From positions 62,001 to 126,000 of the forward strand of contig JABJJN010000020.1 of assembly GCA_018660835.1 (NCBI GenBank): 64,000 nt of DNA, in the 5' to 3' direction. The DNA comes from Gemmatimonadota bacterium (GTDB lineage Bacteria > Latescibacterota > UBA2968 > UBA8231). Below the pieces are notes generated by a model, which worked only from the letters and a program-made list of their open reading frames with translations, was not told the DNA's origin and searched no databases. Positions 43,117 to 52,246 of the stretch are shown here, piece after piece. Position numbers and translations under genes: made by a program. The stretch's first letter is position 1. Each line of letters starts with the position of its first letter.

Positions 43117-44208
43117 GTGCGACGGAGGCTCGTCGCCGTCTACGAGGAATCGCTCGCCAGCGCGCGCGGCGCAAGCGCCAGGCGTTTGCTGCGCGGCATG
43201 CTTCTGCTCTGCGCCCTTGTGCTGCTTGTGTCAGGGGGGCGACTCTGTCACTCGGGGTTTCTTCGTGACCTGAGCGTCGTCCGCCACTACCGCGCACCCA
43301 CCGCCCATCCAGCACAGGATAGCTCGCGACTCAGGGTCATGGCCTACAACATTGCCCATGGTCGAGGCAGCCGATCTTTCAGTGGTCAGGGAGAATTCCA
43401 ACGAGTCTTCAGCCACGCCTCACGGCAGTCTGTACTCGACAACCTGCGTCAGGTGGCTGGCGTCATCCGCGCGGCTGACGCCAGTGTCGTGGCCCTCAAT
43501 GAAGTGGATGTTCACAACACGAGCAGCTTCGACCTCGACTTCGTGGAGGTCCTTCTCAGCGAGCTTTCCGGAGAGTATCCCTACGCCGTCCACGGCACGA
43601 AGTGGCTGTTCTGCATGCCCTTCTACCAGCACCACACGGGCAATGCCATCCTGAGCAGATACCCTCTCGAGGAGGCGGAGAACATCGACTTAGGAGAGGG
43701 AAACCTCTTTAATGGCCTGTGGGGCAGTCACACTGCGCTGGCGGCCACGATCCGACACGCTGGGACGCGTGTGACCGTAGTTACCACTCACCTGGAGTCG
43801 GCGAACAACCCGTTCCGGCTCTTTGGAGGTGAGAACACGTACCGGACACGGCAGTCTGGTCGTTTGCTGGCGTGGACTCAGGGGCGCCCTCACCTCATCC
43901 TTGCGGGCGACTTCAACAGCGTCCTCAGTCGACAGAGGATGGCATCGTCTCACCTGGCGACCAAGTATGCGGATGATGGCACGATGATTCTGATTGAGGA
44001 GGATCCGCGATGGGTCCTCCCTCCGCTAGAAGCCAACCCCCTCGATCCTCGCCATTTCACGGCCAAGACACACCGCCCTACGCGCACGATTGACTTCATC
44101 ATTCCCGATACGACATTTCAGATCATGGCCTACGACGTCATCGATGCGGATGCCTCAGATCATCGCCCGGTGGTGGCGCAACTGCAGATTCGCGCCAGGC
44201 CTCAGTAG
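43117..44208 (+). CDS. Endonuclease/exonuclease/phosphatase-family protein, membrane-anchored
   Basis: A 363-residue protein from a GTG with AGGAAGG ~10 bases upstream. An N-terminal membrane segment (RLLRGMLLLCALVLLVSGG) places the catalytic domain outside the cytoplasm. EEP motifs are in order: VMAYNIAHG, VVALNEVD, TGNAILSRYP, VVTTHLES, ILAGDFNS and ADASDHRPVVA. Family members hydrolyse phosphodiesters of nucleic acids, sphingomyelin or inositol phosphates. The secreted form favours a phospholipase or nuclease role. It begins a plus-strand run with the next two small genes. Confidence 0.82.
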   Translation: MRRRLVAVYEESLASARGASARRLLRGMLLLCALVLLVSGGRLCHSGFLRDLSVVRHYRAPTAHPAQDSSRLRVMAYNIAHGRGSRSFSGQGEFQRVFSHASRQSVLDNLRQVAGVIRAADASVVALNEVDVHNTSSFDLDFVEVLLSELSGEYPYAVHGTKWLFCMPFYQHHTGNAILSRYPLEEAENIDLGEGNLFNGLWGSHTALAATIRHAGTRVTVVTTHLESANNPFRLFGGENTYRTRQSGRLLAWTQGRPHLILAGDFNSVLSRQRMASSHLATKYADDGTMILIEEDPRWVLPPLEANPLDPRHFTAKTHRPTRTIDFIIPDTTFQIMAYDVIDADASDHRPVVAQLQIRARPQ

Positions 44209-44236
44209 GTCTGCGTCAGACCCGGGGGACCGGACC

Positions 44237-45049
44237 ATGAAAACCGAAGATCTGAAACAGTCACCATTCAACACGACGCTGCTGGGCATCCTTCGAGGTG
44301 TCGCCGACCATTTCGCCATCGGAGCCAGCGATGCGGCCCTGTTTGGCGGCTCAGGACACGCCTTCGTCATCAACATCCACGAGCAACTGTGTCCGAGCGG
44401 CCCCTACTGCTGGAACGGCGGGCACTTTGATCGCCTTATCCGAAATCTGGGCATCGAGCGCACCGACACCGGCTTCGACACTGCCCAGCCCTGGTATCCG
44501 CACAACAAGGACTTCCCACCCAAGCGATTGTCCTCCGGCAGCTGGACGGAGTTCGGCGATGAGTGCCACGTGAACTTCTTCAGCTACGGGCAAATCGAAC
44601 CTGCATCACGCCCGGAGACGATCCTGGCGAGCCTCGAGTATGCCGTCGACCTGTGGGAGAACCCGTCACGACACACGGGCCGCGGCTATGGGATGGGTCC
44701 CGACGGCTACGCCCGCTTCATCGATGCCGTCAAAGCGGGCGCCGGCGACAGCCACGGCAACTGGTGGAATGCGACGGTGTGGTCGGAGTGCCGAGCGATG
44801 GCGGCCACCTACTTCGACGAGATCGCCGACGATTTTCCGGAAGCATCGACCCTCTCCCAGGATCTGTCCCGCCGCTACGGCTCGATCGCCGAAGGTCTTT
44901 CGCGAGTAAGCAACAAGGAGATGGATGGCACCGAGAAAGTGGCCCTCCTCGAGGCGATCCGCGACGACGAGCAGGTGTGCACCGGCCTGGTCGCCCAGTG
45001 TGCCCAGACGATCCGCTCGGAGGCGGCCGCCTCACCTGAAGAGGTGTAG
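44237..45049 (+). CDS. Conserved hypothetical protein, possibly papain/BtrH-like
   Basis: The 270-residue protein starts at ATG 44237 after GGGGGACC. N-terminal segments NTTLLGILRGVADHF, LFGGSGHAFVINIHEQLCPS and GPYCWNGGHFDRLIRNLGIE are well conserved in a family I recall from Latescibacterota-like and Chloroflexi genomes. The Cys/His-rich GHAF..NIHE.LCPSGPYC block is reminiscent of BtrH-N/cysteine-peptidase folds. The C-terminal half is helical. No signal peptide or membrane segment. Function is not assigned; the BtrH-like idea is weak. Confidence 0.55.
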   Translation: MKTEDLKQSPFNTTLLGILRGVADHFAIGASDAALFGGSGHAFVINIHEQLCPSGPYCWNGGHFDRLIRNLGIERTDTGFDTAQPWYPHNKDFPPKRLSSGSWTEFGDECHVNFFSYGQIEPASRPETILASLEYAVDLWENPSRHTGRGYGMGPDGYARFIDAVKAGAGDSHGNWWNATVWSECRAMAATYFDEIADDFPEASTLSQDLSRRYGSIAEGLSRVSNKEMDGTEKVALLEAIRDDEQVCTGLVAQCAQTIRSEAAASPEEV

Positions 45050-45191
45050 GCCCTCCCCTCTCAGCCACGGTGGTTGGCGATCCAGATGGTTGGGGCGACT
45101 TTAAGACCGTTGAAGCCGGAGCCCCAAACAGCGTTCGTGGTTTTCGACACGACCCCTAGGTTTCGTATCCCGCAAGAAAATCGGAGGAGTG

Positions 45192-45566
45192 ATGCAAGGA
45201 TTGGTTCAGTGTTCCAAGGTCTTCGTAGCTGAGTCGAGTGACAAAGGCGCGGGGGCTTTCGCCGCGTGTGACATGAGTGAAGGAGAGGTGGTCGAGTGCG
45301 GTATCGTGCGCCGACTACCAGCCGCCTTCGACGGCAACGCAAGCCCCTACGTATTCACCTGGAGCGATGACCGCACGGTGTGGGCCGTCGGCTCGGGGTG
45401 CTCCACCTTCTACAACTGCTCTGAGACACCGAACACAAAGATGCACCGAGACTTCGACAACGACACGTTTGAGATCACCGCACTGCGGTCCATCTCAAAG
45501 GGCGAAGAACTTACCCACGTGTACAAGAGCCTGCAGTGGCGGGGCTGTTTCGAAGATCTGCGCTGA
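45192..45566 (+). CDS. Small SET-domain protein
   Basis: The 124-residue protein starts at ATG 45192, four bases after GGAGG (a GTG one codon earlier overlaps it). SET motifs: KGAGAFAACDMSEGEVVECG near the N-terminus, CSTFYNCSETPNTKM equivalent to the 'NHSC.PN' SAM/substrate motif, and ALRSISKGEELTHVYKS for the C-terminal 'GEEL..Y' part. SET proteins are lysine methyltransferases; bacterial single-domain forms are sporadic and their targets unknown. The motif has Cys-Ser instead of His-Ser (NCSETPN). Confidence 0.72.
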   Translation: MQGLVQCSKVFVAESSDKGAGAFAACDMSEGEVVECGIVRRLPAAFDGNASPYVFTWSDDRTVWAVGSGCSTFYNCSETPNTKMHRDFDNDTFEITALRSISKGEELTHVYKSLQWRGCFEDLR

Positions 45567-45604
45567 GCTTCTGGGTAGCGGTGAATTTTCCGCCAATCCT
45601 GGTC

Positions 45605-47464
45605 TCACCTCCTCATCTGAGACAACTCCACCACCGCCGCTGCGACTCGATGTCGCTGCGCCTCAACCACTGCCGGGTCGACGGTGAAGTTCGTCATCGA
45701 GCTAGTGATCTCTGCAGGTACGTCCAGCAATTCGTTCAGCTGCAGCTGACGCTGCGCATCGAGTTGTCCGCCATGCTGCGCAAGTAGCTCTCGCAGGATC
45801 GCCAGATACTCGTAATCCTCGATCCCGTCTCGCAGCATCTCCCAGCGGATCGAGTCGACGGGGCCATCCAGCACAGGCTCGGTGGCAACATGGGCAGCTG
45901 CCTCAGGGGGATACAGGAATCGCCCGTCGCCGTTACCCCATGGCCGACGCGTACCAGCGTCGGTGCTGTATCCGGAGACCCAGCCCATGGGATCTTCATA
46001 AGGGTTCTGCGCCTGATCCGGATAGGCTGCCCCGGACGTCCAGTAGGTGCTCTGCCAGACAAGAATCCCATCAATTTCACGCTGCCAGGTCTGCCACAAC
46101 CACACCCTGAGCTCCGTCGCCGGATGATCGATGAACAAGGTGGCATAAGGAGCCTTCGGCACGGTGCACACATACCACCAGAAACGCTCACCGCCGGCAC
46201 GACGCTGAGCCGCTTCTTCTTCCTGGTAGTTTGATGATATGGGACACCAGAGATTCGGTCCGCCGATCAGCTGTGCTTCCACCTGCTCGGTGAGCATGCG
46301 TGTGATGTCCGGGCCTGCCTCGGCCAACTTGCCAAAGCCATTCATGACGAAGTCGTAGTCCCGCGGATTGGGTTCGTCGAACCAGTAGACGAAAGCCTCG
46401 TCCAGCCAACCGCGCTCGCGCAGATGCTCCTGTGCTTCCTGCACATACCCCCGGAACAGTGCGCCGTAGGCAGCCGTGTCCTCCCCGTAGCCATTCAGCT
46501 TGGGTTCGCGACGAGAGTGGAAGGTGCCGCCACCCATTCCGGGGATCGCCAGTCGGAAAGAGTTGAAGTGGCGTTCGTCCAGCGCCCGCGTCATGGCACG
46601 GTCCCAGGCGGTCCAGTCGATGTTCGGCTTCAACACCTGTCCCGGCTTCAGATCAGCGGGCACATCGGGCCAGTCGATACGTACCGGATCCAGCGGCGCC
46701 GGATCGTAGGGCGAAATGTGATGAGCTGCGAAGTTGTCCAGGTAACGTTCCAGGACCGCCCGCTTGTCGGTCTCATCGGTCAGACCATGATACTTCCACA
46801 CATTGCCTGTTGAGAAGCCGAAAGCCGTCTGGCACGTCATCTTGTCAGGCAGATCGAAGTCGTACACCTCTACCTCGATCGGCACGGTGGCCTTGTAGTC
46901 CTCGGCGCGCACGCGGACCTCACCGCGATACACACCGGCCGGCACGCCAGTGGGTACGGTCACGCGCACCCAGAAGGGCTGATTCACGCCGCCTTGCACA
47001 TCGACAGATTCACGTAGCGGCGGTAGCGGGTCAGGCCACAGTCCCTTGGCGCCGGTTGGGTCCGTCGGTGTCGTCACCGGCACATAGGCCACGCGCAGCA
47101 CGTCGATAGCATCAGCCTTGATCTTCGCTCTGCCGGGGCCCTTCAGGTCCCGCACTTCCAGTCGTACGTCCTGGAGGTCACGTTCGGGCCGCAGAACCAA
47201 TTGTGCTGCCTCCGCCTCGTTGCGGGCAGCACGAATCGTCAGCGCTCCACCACGCGTATCAGGCAGTCCTCGCTCACGAGCCACTTTCCAACCTGAACTC
47301 GCCCACCACAGACCCACGTCGTCACTCGATTCGGGCAGGACCTCACCATAGTGGCTGGCATACAGACCGGGCACATAGAGAGACACGTCGGCCTCGAAGG
47401 TTGCATCGCCGGTAAGCTCGATGGCCATCTGCACGTCGCCGGTCCCCTGGAACCGGTAGGGCAA
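45605..47464 (-). CDS. 3' part of a frameshifted DUF4091/GH123-like glycosidase
   Basis: Open frame of 619 codons from a TTG inside the natural protein. It carries the end of an N-terminal beta domain (FWVRVTVPTGVPAGVYRGEV) and the DUF4091/GH123 catalytic barrel: AWDRAMTRALDERHFNSFRL, the Asp-Glu pair in FVYWFDEPNPRDYDF, RMLTEQVEAQL, LWCPISSNYQ, WWYVCTVPKAP, WLWQTWQREIDGILVWQSTY and GNGDGRFLYPP. GH123 enzymes are beta-N-acetylgalactosaminidases using substrate-assisted catalysis; many DUF4091 proteins are uncharacterised. The 5' part lies in the other frame (next entry) and runs into this one near 47462, implying a one-base deletion. Confidence 0.75.
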   Translation of the reverse strand: MPYRFQGTGDVQMAIELTGDATFEADVSLYVPGLYASHYGEVLPESSDDVGLWWASSGWKVARERGLPDTRGGALTIRAARNEAEAAQLVLRPERDLQDVRLEVRDLKGPGRAKIKADAIDVLRVAYVPVTTPTDPTGAKGLWPDPLPPLRESVDVQGGVNQPFWVRVTVPTGVPAGVYRGEVRVRAEDYKATVPIEVEVYDFDLPDKMTCQTAFGFSTGNVWKYHGLTDETDKRAVLERYLDNFAAHHISPYDPAPLDPVRIDWPDVPADLKPGQVLKPNIDWTAWDRAMTRALDERHFNSFRLAIPGMGGGTFHSRREPKLNGYGEDTAAYGALFRGYVQEAQEHLRERGWLDEAFVYWFDEPNPRDYDFVMNGFGKLAEAGPDITRMLTEQVEAQLIGGPNLWCPISSNYQEEEAAQRRAGGERFWWYVCTVPKAPYATLFIDHPATELRVWLWQTWQREIDGILVWQSTYWTSGAAYPDQAQNPYEDPMGWVSGYSTDAGTRRPWGNGDGRFLYPPEAAAHVATEPVLDGPVDSIRWEMLRDGIEDYEYLAILRELLAQHGGQLDAQRQLQLNELLDVPAEITSSMTNFTVDPAVVEAQRHRVAAAVVELSQMRR

Positions 47465-48672
47465 CCGTATCTCGCTATAGAGCCCGGTGGCACCATCATC
47501 TGCATATCGACTGGTGGTGTGGGCTCCACATCGGCGCCACGAAAGGTCACCGTACCGTGCACCGCCAGATCCGAGTCAGTGGCGTTGACCATGTTCAACA
47601 CGACCGTATCCGTGCGTCCGGGCAGGGCCTGGCCCACATCGGCCAGGCCCACTTCCGCTGCCGGATCTGTTGCCAACACAGAGGCATACCTCGTGCTCCC
47701 ATCTGCCACCAGCGGTTCGCCCGAAAATTGTGCCCGATAGATGTAATCGTGCACCTGGAAGGAGCCTGGATCCGAATCGGCCCCGAGCTGCTGGTCGGTC
47801 AGCGACTGAAGCCGCACCCAGATCTGTTCGGCTGGCAATAGATCGGACGGCACGCGGTATGTGGCGATGCCGAGCGTATCCTGCGTACCAACGGGGCGCC
47901 AATTGTCTCCATCATCACTCACCGACACGTCGAGCTGACCACTGACATGGTAACCCACATTGATCTCTAACGCGGCGTTGAGTTGTTGCCGGTCTCCCAG
48001 CTGGTGACGGTAGACGAGCTCGGAGCCCGCGCCGAAGACCAGGCGATCGGAGTTGAAGCCACACTGCAGTCTGGCCAGAGGGCGACTGTGATTGCGTGAT
48101 GTCGTATGAATCGGCGCACGGAAGACGTAGGCATTGCCCGATACTTCCTCGCCTTCGCCAAGGAGCAGATCCTCGACGCGCGAATGCAGTGGCTCAACAC
48201 GCGTGATCTGCACATTGTCGTAGGTTACCGTGCCCTCGTGGTGCCATTGCCCGAAGCGCAGCCACGCTTCGTCGGGTCGCACCTCACTGGGGGCAGCAAA
48301 GATCGACGAATACGACGTCCACTCCGGTCCGATGGCCCGCAGATCCACATTGCTGAACACGGGCCCGGTGATCGGCGTTCCACCCCCTCTGGAATTAGAG
48401 CGCGCGAGGAAGCTGATCTCGTAGACAGCATTGGGGACCAGAGGCAGAGGCGCCGAGCGCCAGTAAGACGTGCTCTGACCATCGCCTGTCGCAGCAATTG
48501 CCCGACTCCCGTCCTGCCCTGCAGCCGGCCACTCACCATCACCCGTCAGGGCCCATCCCACAGGATCGCTGGTCCCGACTTCGAACTCAGAGTTCTGGAC
48601 CTTCACGACCTGTCCATGGGCGACAGCAGTCAGCAGGAATAAGAACAGCGACACACATACGCGACGTATCAA
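47239..48672 (-). CDS. 5' part of the frameshifted DUF4091/GH123-like gene (signal peptide, beta domains)
   Basis: Start TTG 48672 (AGGA 7 bases before) gives a Sec signal peptide (LIRRVCVSLFLFLLTAVAHG). Two beta-sandwich modules follow: a CBM4/9-like domain (~25-165; GWALTGDGEWPAAGQDGSRA, YEISFLARSNSRGG, WLRFGQWHHEGTVTYDNVQI) and a discoidin/F5F8-like region (~190-330). Coding quality ends at VPPGSIARYG; the rest of this frame down to 47239 is non-sense overlap. Adding one base after the YG codons joins it to LPYRFQGTGDVQMA of the 3' frame, giving an ~1040-residue secreted protein. Disabled gene or assembly error; a slippery heptamer is not seen. Confidence 0.7.
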   Translation of the reverse strand: MIRRVCVSLFLFLLTAVAHGQVVKVQNSEFEVGTSDPVGWALTGDGEWPAAGQDGSRAIAATGDGQSTSYWRSAPLPLVPNAVYEISFLARSNSRGGGTPITGPVFSNVDLRAIGPEWTSYSSIFAAPSEVRPDEAWLRFGQWHHEGTVTYDNVQITRVEPLHSRVEDLLLGEGEEVSGNAYVFRAPIHTTSRNHSRPLARLQCGFNSDRLVFGAGSELVYRHQLGDRQQLNAALEINVGYHVSGQLDVSVSDDGDNWRPVGTQDTLGIATYRVPSDLLPAEQIWVRLQSLTDQQLGADSDPGSFQVHDYIYRAQFSGEPLVADGSTRYASVLATDPAAEVGLADVGQALPGRTDTVVLNMVNATDSDLAVHGTVTFRGADVEPTPPVDMQMMVPPGSIARYGCPTGSRGPATCRWPSSLPAMQPSRPTCLSMCPVCMPATMVRSCPNRVTTWVCGGRVQVGKWLVSEDCLIRVVER

Positions 48673-48833
48673 CGGTTGTCCTCTTTCACATCGTGTTGGA
48701 AACCCGCGAGGTATCACAACTCTCCGGGAGAGGCGGGGCTCTTCAGTATAGTGATTCCCCGGAGTTAGCAGAGCACGTCACGTAACGAGTATATTGGCTC
48801 CACGACCAAAAACAGATTCACCTACGAGGCCCT

Positions 48834-50387
48834 ATGGCGACTGCCAGCAAACCAAACATCATCTTCATCATGGGCGACCAGCATAGCCGTGCCGTCACCG
48901 GCTGCTATGGCCATGACATCGTCCAGACCCCCAACATCGATCGTCTGGCAGACACAGGCATCCGCTACGACAACGCCTTCTGTGCCTCACCCTTGTGTGG
49001 CCCGTCCCGCGTCTCCTGGATCACGGGCACCCAGCCCCACACACATGGTGCCGTCACCCACAACAACAACCGACACCGCTCCGGCAAGGCGTACAAGAAA
49101 TTCATCGAGCCCGGAATTCATTCCCTCGTCGCCGATCTGCGCGACGCCGGCTATGAAACGCATGGCGCTGGTTTCATGCATGCTGATCAACATGTGGAGG
49201 GTGCCGACCTGTCGTCTCACGGTCTCGGTTTCGTCCGTGGCAATCAACGTGTCGAAGGGCCCGATCCCTTCGCTGAGCTCGGCTTCACCTCGTACAACTG
49301 CGACGCCCGCAGCTACACAGAACAGGTAGGCGAACAGGTTCAGCAACGCTACAACAGGGCCAACATCATTTCAGAGATGTGGGAACACAGCTATCGCAAT
49401 GTGGAAGGCGATCCCTTTCCCTACCCCGAAGAGCAGATGTGGGACTCGCTGATCACCGACGACTGCCTCGACTTCCTCGACCATAGAGACTCGGAACAGC
49501 CCTTCTTCGCCTACGTCGGCTATCGAGCTCCCCACCCACCGTGGTGCGCGCCGGAGCGCTTCCATTCCATGTACGACCCGGATCACATCGGCGATCTGCC
49601 CAACTACAAGGTTCAGTACACAGACAAACCTCGACGCGTGATCGAACGGATCAACTACTACGAATTGTGGAATGTGCCCGAAGAGATGATCCGCAAGTCC
49701 ATCGCCGCGTATTACGGCTTTGTCACCTACTTCGACCACTGCATCGGTCGCATCATCGATGGACTCGAAGCACGGGGACTCCGAGAAGACACACTGATCG
49801 TGTATGCCAGTGACCATGGCGAAATGCTGTACAACAATGGGATCTGCGAGAAACACACCTTCTTCGAAGACGCCGTTCGCATCCCCCTCGTGTTCTCACA
49901 ACCCGGTCAGTTGCCAGAGGGGACCACGTCGGATGCCATGGTCAGCAATATCGATCTCATGCCCACGCTGCTTCACCTGCTCGACATTCCTGTGCCCGAC
50001 TTCGTCGAGGGCAAAGACCTGGCCGACACCTTCACCGGTGGTGAGGTGCAGCAACATATCTTCTCCGAGTACTACCACAGTCTCGATCCGTGTCGCATGG
50101 TGCGCGACAAACGCTACAAATACATCCATACGGAAGAGGACGTCTGCGAGCTCTACGATCTCGAGAATGACCCGCTCGAGTCGATCAACCTCGCCTGGTA
50201 TCCGCAGTATGCCGAGCGCATCGCACAGATGGAGAAGTTGGTCATGGCAGGCTGGGAGATCCCCGAGGTCCCCGTCTGGGCAGCCTGGAATGATCTCAAC
50301 GAACGCAAGCAGAAGATGCGCCTCAGCGGCGCCGACATCATCGATCCCAGACCGGCGCCACCGGATTGGATCGCCAATTACAGCTGA
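48834..50387 (+). CDS. Cysteine-type sulfatase
   Basis: A 517-residue sulfatase-family protein. The formylglycine motif is PLCGPSRVSW (C55, R59), so a maturase would convert C55 to FGly. Other ligands: D15 in IFIMGDQHSRAVTG, DHGEMLYNN late in the alpha/beta domain, and KRYKYIHTEEDVCELYDLE before the C-terminal subdomain. Sulfatases of this class cleave sulfate esters of polysaccharides or choline/phosphonate esters. There is no signal peptide, so the enzyme is cytoplasmic or its start is unusual. No active FGE or anSME is in the window. A GAGG site precedes the ATG; the M55 gene follows by 31 bases. Confidence 0.88.
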   Translation: MATASKPNIIFIMGDQHSRAVTGCYGHDIVQTPNIDRLADTGIRYDNAFCASPLCGPSRVSWITGTQPHTHGAVTHNNNRHRSGKAYKKFIEPGIHSLVADLRDAGYETHGAGFMHADQHVEGADLSSHGLGFVRGNQRVEGPDPFAELGFTSYNCDARSYTEQVGEQVQQRYNRANIISEMWEHSYRNVEGDPFPYPEEQMWDSLITDDCLDFLDHRDSEQPFFAYVGYRAPHPPWCAPERFHSMYDPDHIGDLPNYKVQYTDKPRRVIERINYYELWNVPEEMIRKSIAAYYGFVTYFDHCIGRIIDGLEARGLREDTLIVYASDHGEMLYNNGICEKHTFFEDAVRIPLVFSQPGQLPEGTTSDAMVSNIDLMPTLLHLLDIPVPDFVEGKDLADTFTGGEVQQHIFSEYYHSLDPCRMVRDKRYKYIHTEEDVCELYDLENDPLESINLAWYPQYAERIAQMEKLVMAGWEIPEVPVWAAWNDLNERKQKMRLSGADIIDPRPAPPDWIANYS

Positions 50388-50418
50388 GCAGGTCCTCCAA
50401 CTTCACACCGAGAAGCCC

Positions 50419-51213
50419 ATGAAAATCGCCTTGATGACCGACCTGGAGGGGACCGCCGGGGTCACCTCCTTCTCACAGGAAACGTACCCGGAGGGCCGCG
50501 ACCACATTCTTGCGCGCCGCCTGGCCATGGCCGAAGTCAATGCTGCCGTCGACGGTTTCCTCGAAGCTGGCGCCGAAGACGTACTCATCATAGACGGACA
50601 TGGTCCTGGAGGTCTCTGGTTCGAGGATATGCACCCCGAAGCCAGCATGTTGCATGGAAGACCTACGGCTCCACGCTCTGTGCGCGACTCGGTTCTGCAG
50701 GACTACGACGTCACCGCCATCGTCGGCCAACACGCGATGAGTGGTGTTGCGACCAGTAACCTGAACCATACGCAGAGCAGCCGTTCGATCTTTGGGTTGA
50801 TCCTCAATGGCAACCCGATCGGCGAAATCGCCCAATGGGCGCTGTACCATGGCGCCATGGGTCTGCCGATGATCTATCTCACAGGCGAAGAAGATGCCTG
50901 TGCCGAAGCCGAGACGCTGATACCGGGCATCACGACCGTGGCGGTAAAGAAGGGGCTGTCGCGAGAGTCAGCCGTGTCGGTTTCGAAAGAGAAGGCGCGG
51001 ACCCTGATCCGCGCCGGTGCGATACGTGCGCTTCAGGCGCATCGCAGCACACCCGTGGCGCCCCTCGTCTGGGAGGGCCCCTTTGTGCTAGAAAAGCGCT
51101 ACTTCCACACCCATGATGTCGATCGTTATGATGGGGTCGCCCATGCGGAGCGCATCGACGGGCAGACCGTGCGCATCACCGGCGACGACATCCGCCAGAT
51201 CATCTACGCCTAG
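50419..51213 (+). CDS. M55-family D-aminopeptidase (DppA-like)
   Basis: The 264-residue protein starts at ATG 50419 after a weak GAGAAG. Zinc-site motifs of DppA are present: D8 and E10 in MTDLEGTAGV, the IIDGHGPGG segment, and His in IVGQHAMSGV. The C-terminal domain contains ITTVAVKKGLSRESAV and IRAGAIRALQAH. M55 peptidases release D-amino acids from D-peptides as decameric rings in the cytoplasm. The gene lies 31 bases behind the sulfatase on the same strand; a joint pathway is not obvious. The frame extends upstream into the sulfatase without signal, so the ATG is preferred. Confidence 0.85.
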   Translation: MKIALMTDLEGTAGVTSFSQETYPEGRDHILARRLAMAEVNAAVDGFLEAGAEDVLIIDGHGPGGLWFEDMHPEASMLHGRPTAPRSVRDSVLQDYDVTAIVGQHAMSGVATSNLNHTQSSRSIFGLILNGNPIGEIAQWALYHGAMGLPMIYLTGEEDACAEAETLIPGITTVAVKKGLSRESAVSVSKEKARTLIRAGAIRALQAHRSTPVAPLVWEGPFVLEKRYFHTHDVDRYDGVAHAERIDGQTVRITGDDIRQIIYA

Positions 51214-51222
51214 GCGCGCCAG

Positions 51223-52011
51223 TTACCCCTCCCCCTCGCCATCGAGAAAGGCGTTGTCCTGGGGCACGAAACCGTAGGGATTCGATGTATCGAATTTGAT
51301 CTCGTTGGGATCATCGCTCTGATTGGCCGACACGCCGTACGTGATGGAAAAACGAGGGGGATCTTCACACTCCATGAAGGCCTCCAGCAGACCTGCACAG
51401 TCGCGATGACTGTCCCACACGTAGGCCCACTCCTTCGAAGGCGGCTCTTCTGAGCGGCTGACACCACCAAGTCTGACAGCGAGAATCGCCTGGCCGTCCG
51501 CCAACTGCGGCTCGTAGAACTGCCCGGCAATCTCCATCCAACGCTTACTCACACCATACAGACTGCTCGGCGGCGCCCCAAAGGGATCACGCCGCGTATC
51601 CGGCGTGTGTGGAATCGGCTCCGTGCGATCGAAGATATCCGCCTCAAAGTGATAGGAGTGGACTGAGCTGGTCATGTAGATGCGTGGCACCTTTTCGGCG
51701 ATCGCCGCCCTGTAGGCGCAGTCGGTCTGCAGAACATTGAGTGGATCCAGACCGCTGCCACAGTTGTCATCCCGCGTATTCCATCCCAGGTGCACGAGGG
51801 CGTCCTTACCGCGGCAAGCCGTGGCAATCTGATCTGTTACCCGGTCTCGATAGGCATCCAGTTGGCCTTTCCAGCTTGTCGGCTGCAGTTCAGTCAACAC
51901 ATCATCCATTCGCGTGATGCTGATTCCGGAGATGTCGTATTTGTGCTCCAACTCCTTCTTCATCACGTACGCGACGGAGCCATTCATACCGGTGAGCAGA
52001 GCGCTTTTCAT
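51223..52011 (-). CDS. NAD(P)-dependent epimerase/dehydratase (extended SDR)
   Basis: The 262-residue protein starts at ATG 52011. Rossmann motif LLTGMNGSVAYVM at the N-terminus (TGxxGxxA-like), ALVHLGWNT strand, the catalytic Ser in YMTSSVHSY and the YxxxK in LYGVSKRWMEI. The pattern resembles uronate dehydrogenase and related sugar-nucleotide epimerases. Its length is short (262) for typical ~310-residue sugar epimerases but close to uronate dehydrogenases (~265). Residues 90-175 bind the sugar. It is divergent from the beta-helix gene across 235 bp that hold no further gene. Confidence 0.78.
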   Translation of the reverse strand: MKSALLTGMNGSVAYVMKKELEHKYDISGISITRMDDVLTELQPTSWKGQLDAYRDRVTDQIATACRGKDALVHLGWNTRDDNCGSGLDPLNVLQTDCAYRAAIAEKVPRIYMTSSVHSYHFEADIFDRTEPIPHTPDTRRDPFGAPPSSLYGVSKRWMEIAGQFYEPQLADGQAILAVRLGGVSRSEEPPSKEWAYVWDSHRDCAGLLEAFMECEDPPRFSITYGVSANQSDDPNEIKFDTSNPYGFVPQDNAFLDGEGEG

Positions 52012-52246
52012 ATAGTCTTTCTCGTGATTGTTCGCATGTTTGCACTTCTTTTGTCGTAAACAGACCAATCAGGAGCGCTCAGGCAAGCAGGCGGATAAAT
52101 CCATCCCGCGCAAGGACGTGCCGGTCGTCGACGCTTGAACTGTGCAATCATATCTGCAACTCAGTGTTTCATATAGAATAGAGGACGTGAATCATCTTAC
52201 CAGGCGCCGCTGGATGCCTGCGCCAAAGCCTGTTTGAGGGTTGCTG

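Noticed and set aside
47455..47470. Programmed ribosomal frameshift in the GH123-like gene
   Set aside because: No slippery heptamer or downstream pseudoknot is evident at ATACGGTTGCCC; deletion or error is simpler.
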